From: Trichococcus pasteurii
Lineage (GTDB): Bacteria; Bacillota; Bacilli; Lactobacillales; Aerococcaceae
Assembly: GCF_900112935.1 (NCBI RefSeq)
Contig: NZ_FONM01000008.1
Span: forward strand, 1 to 64,000
DNA: 64,000 nt
Direction of reading: 5' to 3'
Positions within the stretch are counted from its first letter, which is position 1, and every line of letters begins with the position of its first letter. The notes under the pieces were generated by a model. That model saw nothing but the letters and a program-made list of their open reading frames with translations, searched no databases and had not been told where the DNA came from. A program made the translations under genes and the position numbers. Shown here piece after piece: positions 34,382 through 42,005 of the stretch.

Positions 34382-34394
34382 TTAAAAAATGTCG
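34382..34394 (+). promoter_or_regulatory. Shared operator TTAAAAAATGTCG, copy 3
   Basis: The same 13 bases as at 21743 and 28328, placed 111 bases before the NagZ-like gene. A candidate -10 (TATAAT) follows at about 34450. Confidence 0.6.
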
Positions 34395-34492
34395 TGAACG
34401 TGAAAAGAATGGACCCTATGCGCTTGCGTTAATGGGTCGGGAACTGCTGTATAATTAGCGTTAAGAAGGAATAACAGTAAAGGTGTGATTTG

Positions 34493-36202
34493 ATGGTACG
34501 TTTAACAGAAAAGCCGTTTTTTTTATCGGATGACCAAATTTCTTGGGTAGAAAATACACTAAGCGAGATGACAGTGGAAGAAAAAATCGGGCAAATTTTC
34601 TGCCCAATCGCCGGGAATCCGGAAGATCAGGCATTGACGGAATTTGTGCAGAAATATCAACCGGGCGGCATGATGTTCCGCCCGATGCCGGCAAAAGCGA
34701 TCAGACAGGCGCATGGGGTTCTGCAGAACGAAAGTAAAATCCCATTGTTGTTGGCGGCCAATCTCGAAGCTGGTGGAAACGGGATCTGCTCGGACGGAAC
34801 GTATTACGGCCGTCCGATGGGTGTCGCGGCGACAGCTGATGAGCAGGAAGCCTATCGATTGGGCTTTGTTTCCGGCCGTGAAGCGCAGGCTGTCGGCTGC
34901 AACTGGGCGTTTTCCCCGATCGTGGACATCGACATGAACTTCAAAAACCCGATCACGAACGTCAGGACGTTCGGCTCGGACGTCGATCAAGTGATCGGTT
35001 TTTCCCGTCAGCAAATGAAAGGCCTGCATGAGAACGGCATTGCGACGGCAGTCAAACATTTTCCGGGCGACGGCGTGGACGAGCGTGATCAGCATCTGGT
35101 GAGCACCGTGAACAGTCTGTCCGTTCCGGAATGGGATGAAAGTTACGGCAAAGTCTACAAAGCAATGATCGAAGAGGGCGCGTTGTCCGTCATGATCGGT
35201 CATATCCTGCAGCCGGCCTACAGCAAAGCGCTCAATCCCGCTTTGGCGGACAAAGATATTTTGCCGGCTTCCTTGTCGACGGAATTGGTGAACGGCTTGC
35301 TGCGCGACCGCTTGGGCTTCAATGGCGTAGCGGTGACGGATGCGACACCGATGATCGGCTACAATGCGGCGATGTCCCGCAAGAAGGCGATCCCGACAAC
35401 GATCAATGCAGGCTGCGACATGATCCTGTTCAACAAGAACATCGACGAAGATTACCAAGCGATGCGCGATGCAGTAAACTGCGGCGACGTATCGATGGAT
35501 CGGCTGGATGAAGCGGTCACCCGCATTCTGGCGATGAAAGCCAGCATGGGCTTGGTGGATAAGCAGCAAACAAACAGCCTGATCCCTGATGTGGAAGCGT
35601 TGGACAGCGTGGGCTGTCAGGAGCATCTTGATTTGGCAAGAAAGAGTGCGGACAAAGCCATCACCTTGGTGAAGGACACGCAAAATCTGCTGCCGATCTC
35701 ACCGGAGAAAACACCGCGTGTGCGGGTCTATATGCTGGAAGACCGATTGAGCGGTGGCTTTAAGGATGGCGGGGCTTCCGAGGGGTCCTTCATAGGAAAA
35801 CTGAGCGAAGCCGGCTTTCAGGTAGAAACATTCAATTATGAACAATTGAACTTCCATGAAATCTTTGAGGAGGGCGTGGACGATCTGAAGGCGAAAGTGG
35901 ATCTGGTCATCTATGTGGCGAATTACGATACCGCGAGCAACCAGACGACACGCCGGATCGATTGGATCCGTCTGATGGCGGCCGACGCACCTTGGTTTGT
36001 TCAGGATGTCCCAACCTTGTTCGTATCCTTGGCGAACCCGTACCATCTTTTCGATGCGCCGATGATCCGGACCTACATCAACGGCTACTCTGCAAACGAC
36101 ACGGTCAACGAAATACTCGTGGAAAAATTGATCGGCAAGTCCGAATTCCAAGGCAAGAGCCCTGTCGATCCGTTCTGCAGCGTCTGGGGCACGAACTTAT
36201 AA
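34493..36202 (+). CDS. Glycoside hydrolase family 3, NagZ-like subgroup
   Basis: The protein has 569 residues from the ATG at 34493 (AAAGGTG upstream). The motif KHFPGDG-x4-D-x-H is at residues 188-201, the His/Asp acid-base loop that sets NagZ-type GH3 apart from beta-glucosidases. The nucleophile is D283 (AVTDATPM). A C-terminal domain of about 190 residues follows, as in the longer Gram-positive members. NagZ enzymes release beta-linked GlcNAc, and some relatives are phosphorylases or act on other sugars. In this locus a plant-glycan substrate is also possible. It is followed 12 bases later by an esterase gene in the same operon. Confidence 0.85.
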   Translation: MVRLTEKPFFLSDDQISWVENTLSEMTVEEKIGQIFCPIAGNPEDQALTEFVQKYQPGGMMFRPMPAKAIRQAHGVLQNESKIPLLLAANLEAGGNGICSDGTYYGRPMGVAATADEQEAYRLGFVSGREAQAVGCNWAFSPIVDIDMNFKNPITNVRTFGSDVDQVIGFSRQQMKGLHENGIATAVKHFPGDGVDERDQHLVSTVNSLSVPEWDESYGKVYKAMIEEGALSVMIGHILQPAYSKALNPALADKDILPASLSTELVNGLLRDRLGFNGVAVTDATPMIGYNAAMSRKKAIPTTINAGCDMILFNKNIDEDYQAMRDAVNCGDVSMDRLDEAVTRILAMKASMGLVDKQQTNSLIPDVEALDSVGCQEHLDLARKSADKAITLVKDTQNLLPISPEKTPRVRVYMLEDRLSGGFKDGGASEGSFIGKLSEAGFQVETFNYEQLNFHEIFEEGVDDLKAKVDLVIYVANYDTASNQTTRRIDWIRLMAADAPWFVQDVPTLFVSLANPYHLFDAPMIRTYINGYSANDTVNEILVEKLIGKSEFQGKSPVDPFCSVWGTNL

Positions 36203-36214
36203 GGAGGCAAGAAG

Positions 36215-37147
36215 ATGATTGTTGAAACGCTAAAATTGTATCCGGAACGGGCAGACGTCACGTTGACGACTTATGTCCTGCAGGATTCGCCGGAATTGTT
36301 GGACGGCGCAACCCGCCCGGCCGTGCTGATCTGCCCAGGCGGCGCTTATCTCTCCTGTTCCGACCGGGAAGCCGAGCCAGTGGCGATGCGGTTTGCGGCG
36401 ATGGGCTATCATGCCTTTGTGCTGCGCTATTCCGTTTACTTGGATAAGCACGAACCTTTTGAATCCATTTTTGGTGGAGTTGAAAGGCGGGAGCATACAG
36501 TCTTTCCTGCCGCGATCCGGGACATCGGCAAAGCCATGTTGACGATTCATCAAAACAGCGAAGCGTGGCTGGTCGATACAGATCGCATCGCTCTCTGCGG
36601 CTTTTCGGCAGGCGCGCACAATGCCGCGACCTATTCGGTCTATTGGGACAAACCGATTCTGACCGAGCATTATCAAGTGTCGGAAGAAAGTCTTCGTCCC
36701 GCTGCCACAATTCTTGGGTATACGTTAAGCGACTACATCTTTATGAAAGAAACAGAAAAAGATGAAATGGCAACCTTGCTGTTCGATGCCTCCGCAATGT
36801 CGCTGCTGGGGGAAGCATCCTCGAGTGATGACAGATTGAAGGAAGTGAGCCCGGCGTTGTTGGTGACAGAAAAAACACCGCCCATGTTCTTGTGGGCAAC
36901 CGCATCAGATGCGTTAGTCCCGGTCGGGCACACTCTGCGGATGGGCATGGCATTGTCAGAGAACAAAATCCCGTTCGAGATGCATGTATTCGAAGAAGGG
37001 CAGCACGGATTGAGCCTTGCCACGCAAGCCACAGCGAACGCCAAAACGCTGGTCGATCAGAATGCCGCCAAGTGGATCGATCTGGCGGACGCCTGGCTGT
37101 TGAAACGGTTCAGATTTGAACTGCAGGATGAAACCAGATGGGGTTAG
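36215..37147 (+). CDS. Alpha/beta-hydrolase, acetyl-xylan-esterase-like
   Basis: The 310-residue protein has AAGGAGG before its ATG. The oxyanion segment CPGGAYLSCSDREAEPVA, the nucleophile S131 in CGFSAGAHN and the C-terminal His in EEGQHGLSLA form a typical serine-hydrolase set. It resembles the small BD-FAE/Aes-type esterases often encoded with glycosidases, which remove acetyl groups from sugars. No signal peptide, so it acts on imported oligosaccharides. The exact ester substrate is not determined. Confidence 0.85.
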   Translation: MIVETLKLYPERADVTLTTYVLQDSPELLDGATRPAVLICPGGAYLSCSDREAEPVAMRFAAMGYHAFVLRYSVYLDKHEPFESIFGGVERREHTVFPAAIRDIGKAMLTIHQNSEAWLVDTDRIALCGFSAGAHNAATYSVYWDKPILTEHYQVSEESLRPAATILGYTLSDYIFMKETEKDEMATLLFDASAMSLLGEASSSDDRLKEVSPALLVTEKTPPMFLWATASDALVPVGHTLRMGMALSENKIPFEMHVFEEGQHGLSLATQATANAKTLVDQNAAKWIDLADAWLLKRFRFELQDETRWG

Positions 37148-37240
37148 GAACATTCAGATTGTGATCAAAAAAGATGGATAACAGACAGATATTCTTCTTT
37201 CTGCACTCTCCGGAAATCAATTAAATGTGGGAAATGCATC

Positions 37241-37287
37241 AAAAAAGTTAAGGGGTGTGTCGAACGAGGCACCCCTTAACTTTTTTC
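37241..37287. terminator. Bidirectional terminator
   Basis: A perfect stem AAAAAAGTTAAGGGGTG / CACCCCTTAACTTTTTT separates the convergent esterase and phosphatase genes. Confidence 0.95.
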
Positions 37288-37315
37288 GTTTAAACAGATT
37301 TGTTTTCAAAAAACT

Positions 37316-37885
37316 TTAGAACCCGTGCCGTTCGACTTCCAACAGCGCGAAGGTTTTCGCCTCTGGATCGTATTCGTACTTGAAGACGCAGCAGTTGGTG
37401 ATGCCATCCTTCATCACTTCATGGGGATCATGCCAAGCTCGCAGGAAGTGGATGCAGGCGCCGGCGTGGGAAACGGCGAGCACAGTCTGGTGGTCGTCCT
37501 GTTCCATGATTTCGGTGCAGGTCCGGACCATCCGTTCCATTACCTGATCACCGGATTCGCCGCCGTATTGCACGAAGAAGGTACTTTTGTCTTTGGGATT
37601 CAGATCTTCGCTTTCGCCTTCGAAGGTTCCGAAATGCATTTCCTTCAGGCCTTTCAGGCGTTGGTAGGGCATCAATTCGTTCGTCACGATTTCCAGCGTA
37701 TCGCAGGCGCGCTCGGCTGTTGAACTATAGGCGTGGTCGAGGTCGATCTCATCAAAATAGGCGCTGGCGATTCCTGCTTGCTGGATGCCGAGCTCCGTCA
37801 AAGGCGAATCGCATGCGCCCTGGATTTTTCTGCGGACATTGAAAAGGGTCTGGCCATGGCGCATCAAGTACAATGTTTTTTTCAT
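37316..37885 (-). CDS. Phosphoglycerate-mutase-like histidine phosphatase
   Basis: The protein has 189 residues from the ATG at 37885, which follows AGGAGG; the frame continues upstream only into repeat DNA. The phosphate-accepting His is H10 (LMRHGQTLFNVRRKIQG). The second His lies in VSHAGACIHF and the acid in KEMHFGTFEGES. Members are broad phosphatases or 2,3-bisphosphoglycerate-independent side enzymes, and the precise substrate is unknown. Single-gene unit. Confidence 0.9.
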   Translation of the reverse strand: MKKTLYLMRHGQTLFNVRRKIQGACDSPLTELGIQQAGIASAYFDEIDLDHAYSSTAERACDTLEIVTNELMPYQRLKGLKEMHFGTFEGESEDLNPKDKSTFFVQYGGESGDQVMERMVRTCTEIMEQDDHQTVLAVSHAGACIHFLRAWHDPHEVMKDGITNCCVFKYEYDPEAKTFALLEVERHGF

Positions 37886-38021
37886 TTGGGTTCCTCCTGG
37901 GCTGTGAAGCGTATACAAATCAATTATACTACTTGCTTCGGGGGACAAGTCAACAAGGAGTGTCTTATCGTACTCTCCACTCTCTCTCATATGGCTGACG
38001 TGATGCGCCGCGCTGGTTTTT

Positions 38022-38357
38022 TCCTCCGGCGAACGGAGGCTACGCCGGAGCACGCCTCACATTATAAGTCTGTGCTCCGACGAGAACTGGCTCGCAGGAG
38101 AAGAGCCCGCAAGATACCGCTGTACTCCGATGGGAGAACCCTCACAGGAGGAGCGTACCGATTCCGGCGCTCAACTCCGGTCTGCGGCACCCGAACGTCC
38201 TCCTCCGGCGAACGGAGGCTACGCCGGAGCACGCCTCACATTATAAGTCTGTGCTCCGACGAGAACTGGCTCGCAGGAGAAGAGCCCGCAAGATACCGCT
38301 GTACTCCGGTGGGGGAACCCTCGCCGGAGGAGCGCACCGATTCCGTCGCTCAGCGCG
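38022..38357. repeat. Tandem pair of 179-bp CTCCGG-rich repeats
   Basis: TCCTCCGGCGAACGGAGGCT begins at 38022 and again at 38201, and the 130 bases after each are nearly identical. Part of the unit (GCTCGCAGGAGAAGAGC onward) aligns with the copies at 21549 and 29943, so all belong to one family. The pair lies between the phosphatase gene and the promoter of the MFS gene. No gene is seen in it. Confidence 0.92.
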
Positions 38358-38393
38358 GGAATTCGCTCGCCGCAAATATTTTTTCGAAAACCC

Positions 38394-38424
38394 TTGACCT
38401 AGAGTTCACTTCAGGTGTTATGCT
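38394..38424 (+). promoter_or_regulatory. MerR-type promoter with a 19-bp spacer
   Basis: TTGACC (38394-38399) and TATGCT (38419-38424) are 19 bases apart, the over-long spacing typical of promoters activated by MerR-family regulators. The spacer contains an inverted repeat, ACCTAGAGT-TC-ACTTCAGGT, the usual operator shape. The regulator is not encoded in the window. Confidence 0.75.
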
Positions 38425-38487
38425 TAGCCTAACAAGTTAGCGATTACAAATTTACGAGGTGCTTTGTCGCGGAAAGGCGGTATTCAT

Positions 38488-39702
38488 TTGAAAAAAGACC
38501 TGCTATTGAAAATTTCCATCCTCTCGGCCTCGTTAGTCGTGGTGTCGGGAGGGGCCATCGCTGCCAATATTCCGGCCATGGCGAAAACGTTCGCGGATGT
38601 TCCGCTCCAAACTGTGGAAATGCTGTCGACCATCCCGTCCCTGTTCATCATTATTTCGGTATTGATGAGCAATCTGTTCGCGCGTTATTTGGGTTACAAA
38701 CGCACGATCCTGATCGGAATCGCAATCGTCCTCGTCTCCGGCATCATCCCGGCGCTGATCGGCAATTTCTGGATCATTTTAGTTTCGCGGGCGCTCTTCG
38801 GTTTCGGTGTGGGCATGTTCAATTCACTCCTTGTCGCAATCATTAGTCATTTTTACGAAGGTGACGAGAGGGCGGCCATGATCGGTTACCAGAGTGCCTT
38901 CGAAGGGTTGAGCGGTATGTTTATGACTTTCGCCGTCGGACAGCTGCTGAAGGTCCATTGGCAAACCTCCTTTTGGGTCTATCTGATCGCATTGCCCGTC
39001 TTCATCCTGTTCCTGCTATTCGTCCCGAATGTCGCTTATGACGAAATAGGGAAAGAAAAGCCTGCGGACGGGGAAATGAAATCATCGGCCTTTCAAAAAA
39101 ACAGCGAGCCCGCTCTCAGCAAACGAGACTTCCTGGGTTACATCGTGCTGCTGGTCATAGCCGTCATCATTTATATGTCCATCGCAGTGAAAGGGACGAC
39201 ATTGATGACCACATTGGGCTACGGCGATGCGACGGACGGCAGCAACATCCTGGCGCTGATCGGGGTGGGGGCCATGTCAGCCGGATTCCTTTTCGGGAAG
39301 GTGTACCGGATCACACGTACTTACACGCTGCCGATTTCCTTCTCCGTCATGAGCGTCGGCATGTTTTTGATCGCGTCATCGAACAGTGTGTTGCAGACCA
39401 GCATCGCAGCAGTCGTCTGCGGCTTTTCCTTCAGGACGTTCCTCCCTTATCTTTTCAACAAGGTCAGCACGTCCTCCGCCGGCAATGCGGCTTACCGGAC
39501 TTCACTCATTCTGGTAGGCTTCAATATCGGCGCGGCCTTCTCACCATACGGCATCGTGGTATTGGAGCGGCTGTTCCAAGTGACCTCGGTGCGCGGTATC
39601 TTCTATATCGAAGCGGCGATTCTGCTTGGATTGGCGGTCTTCAGATTTGTGGTGAACTTGAGGAAACCAAGGGAAAATGCGCAGATAGCTGCGGCAGAAT
39701 AG
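38488..39702 (+). CDS. MFS transporter (probable drug or metabolite exporter)
   Basis: The protein has 404 residues from a TTG at 38488 that follows AAAGGCGG; an in-frame TTG at 38464 is the alternative. Twelve membrane helices are visible, with the loop motif FARYLGYKRTILIG between helices 2 and 3 and RALFGFGVGMFNSL in helix 4, as in DHA-type exporters. The MerR-type promoter supports induction by a toxic compound, as for Bmr or Blt. The substrate is unknown. Confidence 0.88.
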   Translation: MKKDLLLKISILSASLVVVSGGAIAANIPAMAKTFADVPLQTVEMLSTIPSLFIIISVLMSNLFARYLGYKRTILIGIAIVLVSGIIPALIGNFWIILVSRALFGFGVGMFNSLLVAIISHFYEGDERAAMIGYQSAFEGLSGMFMTFAVGQLLKVHWQTSFWVYLIALPVFILFLLFVPNVAYDEIGKEKPADGEMKSSAFQKNSEPALSKRDFLGYIVLLVIAVIIYMSIAVKGTTLMTTLGYGDATDGSNILALIGVGAMSAGFLFGKVYRITRTYTLPISFSVMSVGMFLIASSNSVLQTSIAAVVCGFSFRTFLPYLFNKVSTSSAGNAAYRTSLILVGFNIGAAFSPYGIVVLERLFQVTSVRGIFYIEAAILLGLAVFRFVVNLRKPRENAQIAAAE

Positions 39703-39724
39703 AATGAATAATAAAAAAAGACAT

Positions 39725-39772
39725 AAAAAATCACCCGCGAAGGATCTTGAGGTCCTTTGTGGGTGATTTTTT
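39725..39772. terminator. Bidirectional terminator
   Basis: AAAATCACCCGCGAAGGA pairs with TCCTTTGTGGGTGATTTT between the convergent MFS and ferredoxin-like genes, with T and A runs on either side. Confidence 0.92.
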
Positions 39773-39782
39773 GGGTAGAAGG

Positions 39783-40124
39783 CTATTTTTTAGTCTCATC
39801 CGGAGGGCAATCATTTTTTTCCTCAGGGCTGTCTTCAGTTTGTTCGGGCTTCATCGCTCCCAGGGGAAAGGTCGGCAAGATTTCTTCGGAGCCTTTCAAG
39901 CGGTACTTCAGCGCTCCGGATGGACAAGTGTGGATGACGCGCGCCACTTCTTCGGGCGTATCCGCATCAGCCAAAATCCAAGGTTTTCTTTTCGTGTCAA
40001 AGATGGCATTGTTCCCCCGCACGCAGTTGCCGGAGTACGTGCAGACGCTTAAATTGAAGTAGACATCGACCTTTTCTCCTGTATATTTCCGATAGCCACT
40101 CGCTAATAGTTCAGACTCGTTCAT
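39783..40124 (-). CDS. YjdI-like divergent ferredoxin (Fer4_19 family)
   Basis: The protein has 113 residues from the ATG at 40124, with GGGGAG 8 bases upstream; the longer in-frame opening to 40226 has no ribosome binding site. The Cys pattern CTYSGNC and HTCPSGALKY matches the single-cluster 4Fe-4S YjdI family. The C-terminal 25 residues are acidic and Pro-rich with one more Cys. Its role is probably electron transfer or iron-sulfur storage; partners are unknown. Confidence 0.85.
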   Translation of the reverse strand: MNESELLASGYRKYTGEKVDVYFNLSVCTYSGNCVRGNNAIFDTKRKPWILADADTPEEVARVIHTCPSGALKYRLKGSEEILPTFPLGAMKPEQTEDSPEEKNDCPPDETKK

Positions 40125-40332
40125 AATAATGGCTCCCCTCTCGGACCGCATTTTGATAGCGGATTCATTTGTGACTATTATATCACTTTGGCCATGAAAT
40201 CCGTAAAGGAATACTTCTTTAGGCAAAGGTGGCCATACACGATGATAAGTAGTAGACTAAGTATGGAGAGCAGGGGGATTTATCGATATCCTTGTGCGTA
40301 ATGAAAGAACAAAAAGATTGGGGTGAGAACAA

Positions 40333-40458
40333 ATGGACGCAGATAGTAGTCAGGGTATAGCAGACAACCCACCTAGGCGCGGTTTTAGCCTGAATGGTTC
40401 CGTGTGGAGCCAGCCATCAGGTCTGTTTGTATCCTCAGCCCAATCGCAGATAATATAA
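40333..40458 (+). CDS. Possible 41-residue leader peptide upstream of mgtE
   Basis: An ATG at 40333 follows GGGGTGAG by 7 bases and opens 41 codons ending in TAA. The peptide begins MDADSSQGIADNPPRRGF and has no hydrophobic segment. It ends 70 bases before mgtE. Proline-containing leader peptides are known to control Mg2+ transporter genes in enterobacteria (MgtL), but this peptide is not similar to them. The same bases also fold into RNA stems, so the frame may be incidental. Confidence 0.35.
   Translation: MDADSSQGIADNPPRRGFSLNGSVWSQPSGLFVSSAQSQII
40360..40432 (+). promoter_or_regulatory. Structured leader RNA of mgtE
   Basis: GCAGAC (about 40360) can pair with GTCTGT (about 40421), enclosing a hairpin CCTGAATGG...CCATCAGG at 40389-40421. 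A competing hairpin AGGC...GCCT uses the same CCT bases at 40389, so two exclusive folds are possible, as in a switch. I could not fit the M-box (Mg2+ riboswitch) consensus. The gap 40125-40528 holds no other gene that I can support. Confidence 0.45.
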
Positions 40459-40528
40459 ACTGGAAACTTGTCGTCTCGAATCCGTCTGTTATGCCTTCAA
40501 AAAGAGGAATCAAATTGGAGGTATGGAC

Positions 40529-41866
40529 ATGGAATTGAACGAAATGTTATTGAATGCAGTAGAAAACAAAAATGTTTCAGAATTGAAGGAGCTCTTCGGC
40601 GATCACTATCCAGTGGATGTCGCGACGGCTCTGTTTGAGTTTGAAGATGAAGAATTGGCAGCTTTGCTCAATCTGTTGGAAGCGAAGGAAATCGCCGCCA
40701 TCATAGAGGAAGCGGAAGAGGAACTCCAACAAGGCATGATCGGTTTGTTGGACTCGAAGAAAATCGTCAAGTTCTTCGCCTACATGTCGCCCGATGACAT
40801 TGCCGATATCCTTGGAATGCTCGGTGTCGGGCAACGCAAAGAAATATTGGGAATGATGAAGAAAAGCGACTCGAATGAGATCCAGATGCTTTTGGGGTAT
40901 GGTCCGGACACCGCCGGGGGGATCATGACGACGAAGTACATCGCTTTGAAAAGCGGGCTCAGCATGAAAGATGTGCTGCAGGAAATCCGACGCATCGGCC
41001 CTAAGACAGAAATCATCGAAACGATTTTTGTCGTCGATAAGGCGAATGAACTGATCGGTTCGGCTGACTTGCGGGATATTTTGGCCTCCGCTGAAGATGT
41101 CAGCTTGGAAGAGATCATGAATGACAATGTCCTTTCGGTCCGCCCGGAAACCGATCAGGAGGAAGTCTCTCTTATCGTTTCAAAATACGATCTGAAGGTC
41201 ATCCCTGTCGTGAACCGCCGAAACGTCATCCTCGGCATCATCACGATTGATGACATCATCGACGTTATCGTCGAAGAACAAACAGAAGACTTGCTGATGC
41301 TGTCAGGGGTAAGCAAGGATGAAAAGGTCGGCAACAAAATCAGCACTTCTGTTGTCAGAAGGCTGCCTTGGTTGGTCATCAATTTGATGACTGCCTTCCT
41401 GGCTTCCTTTACGGTCGGGATGTTCGAGGATGTCATCATCCAAGTGGTCGCGCTTGCTGCTGCCATGCCAATTGTTACCGGAATGGGTGGAAATGCCGGC
41501 TCCCAGACGTTATCCGTGGTCATCCGGAGCATCGCCTTGGGGGAAGTCGATATAAAAAACGATTGGAAATATGTTTTCAACGAGGTCGGCTTGGGATTGA
41601 TCAACGGGTCGGTGACCGGATTGATCACCGGCATCATTCTTTACTTCAGATATGATAATTTCTTTTTGGGACTCATCATTCTGATAGCTATGATCGGAAA
41701 TCTCATCATCGCAGGCTTCTTCGGGTTCTTGATTCCGTTGGCTTTGAAAAAATGGGATCTGGATCCGGCGATTTCTTCCTCCATTTTCCTGACCACGGCG
41801 ACTGATGTATTCGGCTTCTTCCTCTTTTTGAGCTTGGCGAAAATATTCTTGCCGCACTTGTTGTGA
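40529..41866 (+). CDS. mgtE: MgtE magnesium transporter
   Basis: The protein has 445 residues from the ATG at 40529 (TTGGAGG 7 bases before); an ATG at 40523 is too close to that site. The domain order is the N-terminal helical MgtE_N domain, two CBS domains (IMTTKYIALKSG; IMNDNVLSVRPETDQEEV) and five membrane helices with PIVTGMGGNAGSQTLSVVIR lining the pore. The cytosolic domains close the channel when Mg2+ is high. Single-gene unit with a structured leader. Confidence 0.97.
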   Translation: MELNEMLLNAVENKNVSELKELFGDHYPVDVATALFEFEDEELAALLNLLEAKEIAAIIEEAEEELQQGMIGLLDSKKIVKFFAYMSPDDIADILGMLGVGQRKEILGMMKKSDSNEIQMLLGYGPDTAGGIMTTKYIALKSGLSMKDVLQEIRRIGPKTEIIETIFVVDKANELIGSADLRDILASAEDVSLEEIMNDNVLSVRPETDQEEVSLIVSKYDLKVIPVVNRRNVILGIITIDDIIDVIVEEQTEDLLMLSGVSKDEKVGNKISTSVVRRLPWLVINLMTAFLASFTVGMFEDVIIQVVALAAAMPIVTGMGGNAGSQTLSVVIRSIALGEVDIKNDWKYVFNEVGLGLINGSVTGLITGIILYFRYDNFFLGLIILIAMIGNLIIAGFFGFLIPLALKKWDLDPAISSSIFLTTATDVFGFFLFLSLAKIFLPHLL

Positions 41867-41889
41867 GAGGCATGCATAAAGGATTATCC

Positions 41890-41928
41890 GAGAGGCGCTT
41901 ACGAGAAGCGGCCTCTCTTTCTTTCGAT
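41890..41928 (+). terminator. Terminator of mgtE
   Basis: CGAGAGGC...GCCTCTC stem with an inner CGCTT/AAGCG pairing, followed by TTTCTTTC. Confidence 0.75.
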
Positions 41929-42005
41929 TTATGGCAGGTGTTATATAATGTAAGCAAATCAGTTTTCTTGCAAGTGGCCCGATGACATTTTGGAGGGGAT
42001 GGACG

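Noticed and set aside
34559-35683. 374-codon minus-strand frame across the NagZ-like gene
   Set aside because: Shadow of the GH3 gene; no start signal and low-complexity His/Arg-rich translation.
37733-38440. Plus-strand frame of 235 codons across the CTCCGG repeats
   Set aside because: It is antisense to the phosphatase start and then reads the tandem repeat twice; the translation is repetitive and has no start signal.
40227-40528. M-box (ykoK) magnesium riboswitch before mgtE
   Set aside because: The conserved M-box words (such as GGTGAGGCTCC and the later ATGCAGTGCTAAAGCTCTAC region) could not be found; only the weaker structured-leader claim is kept.
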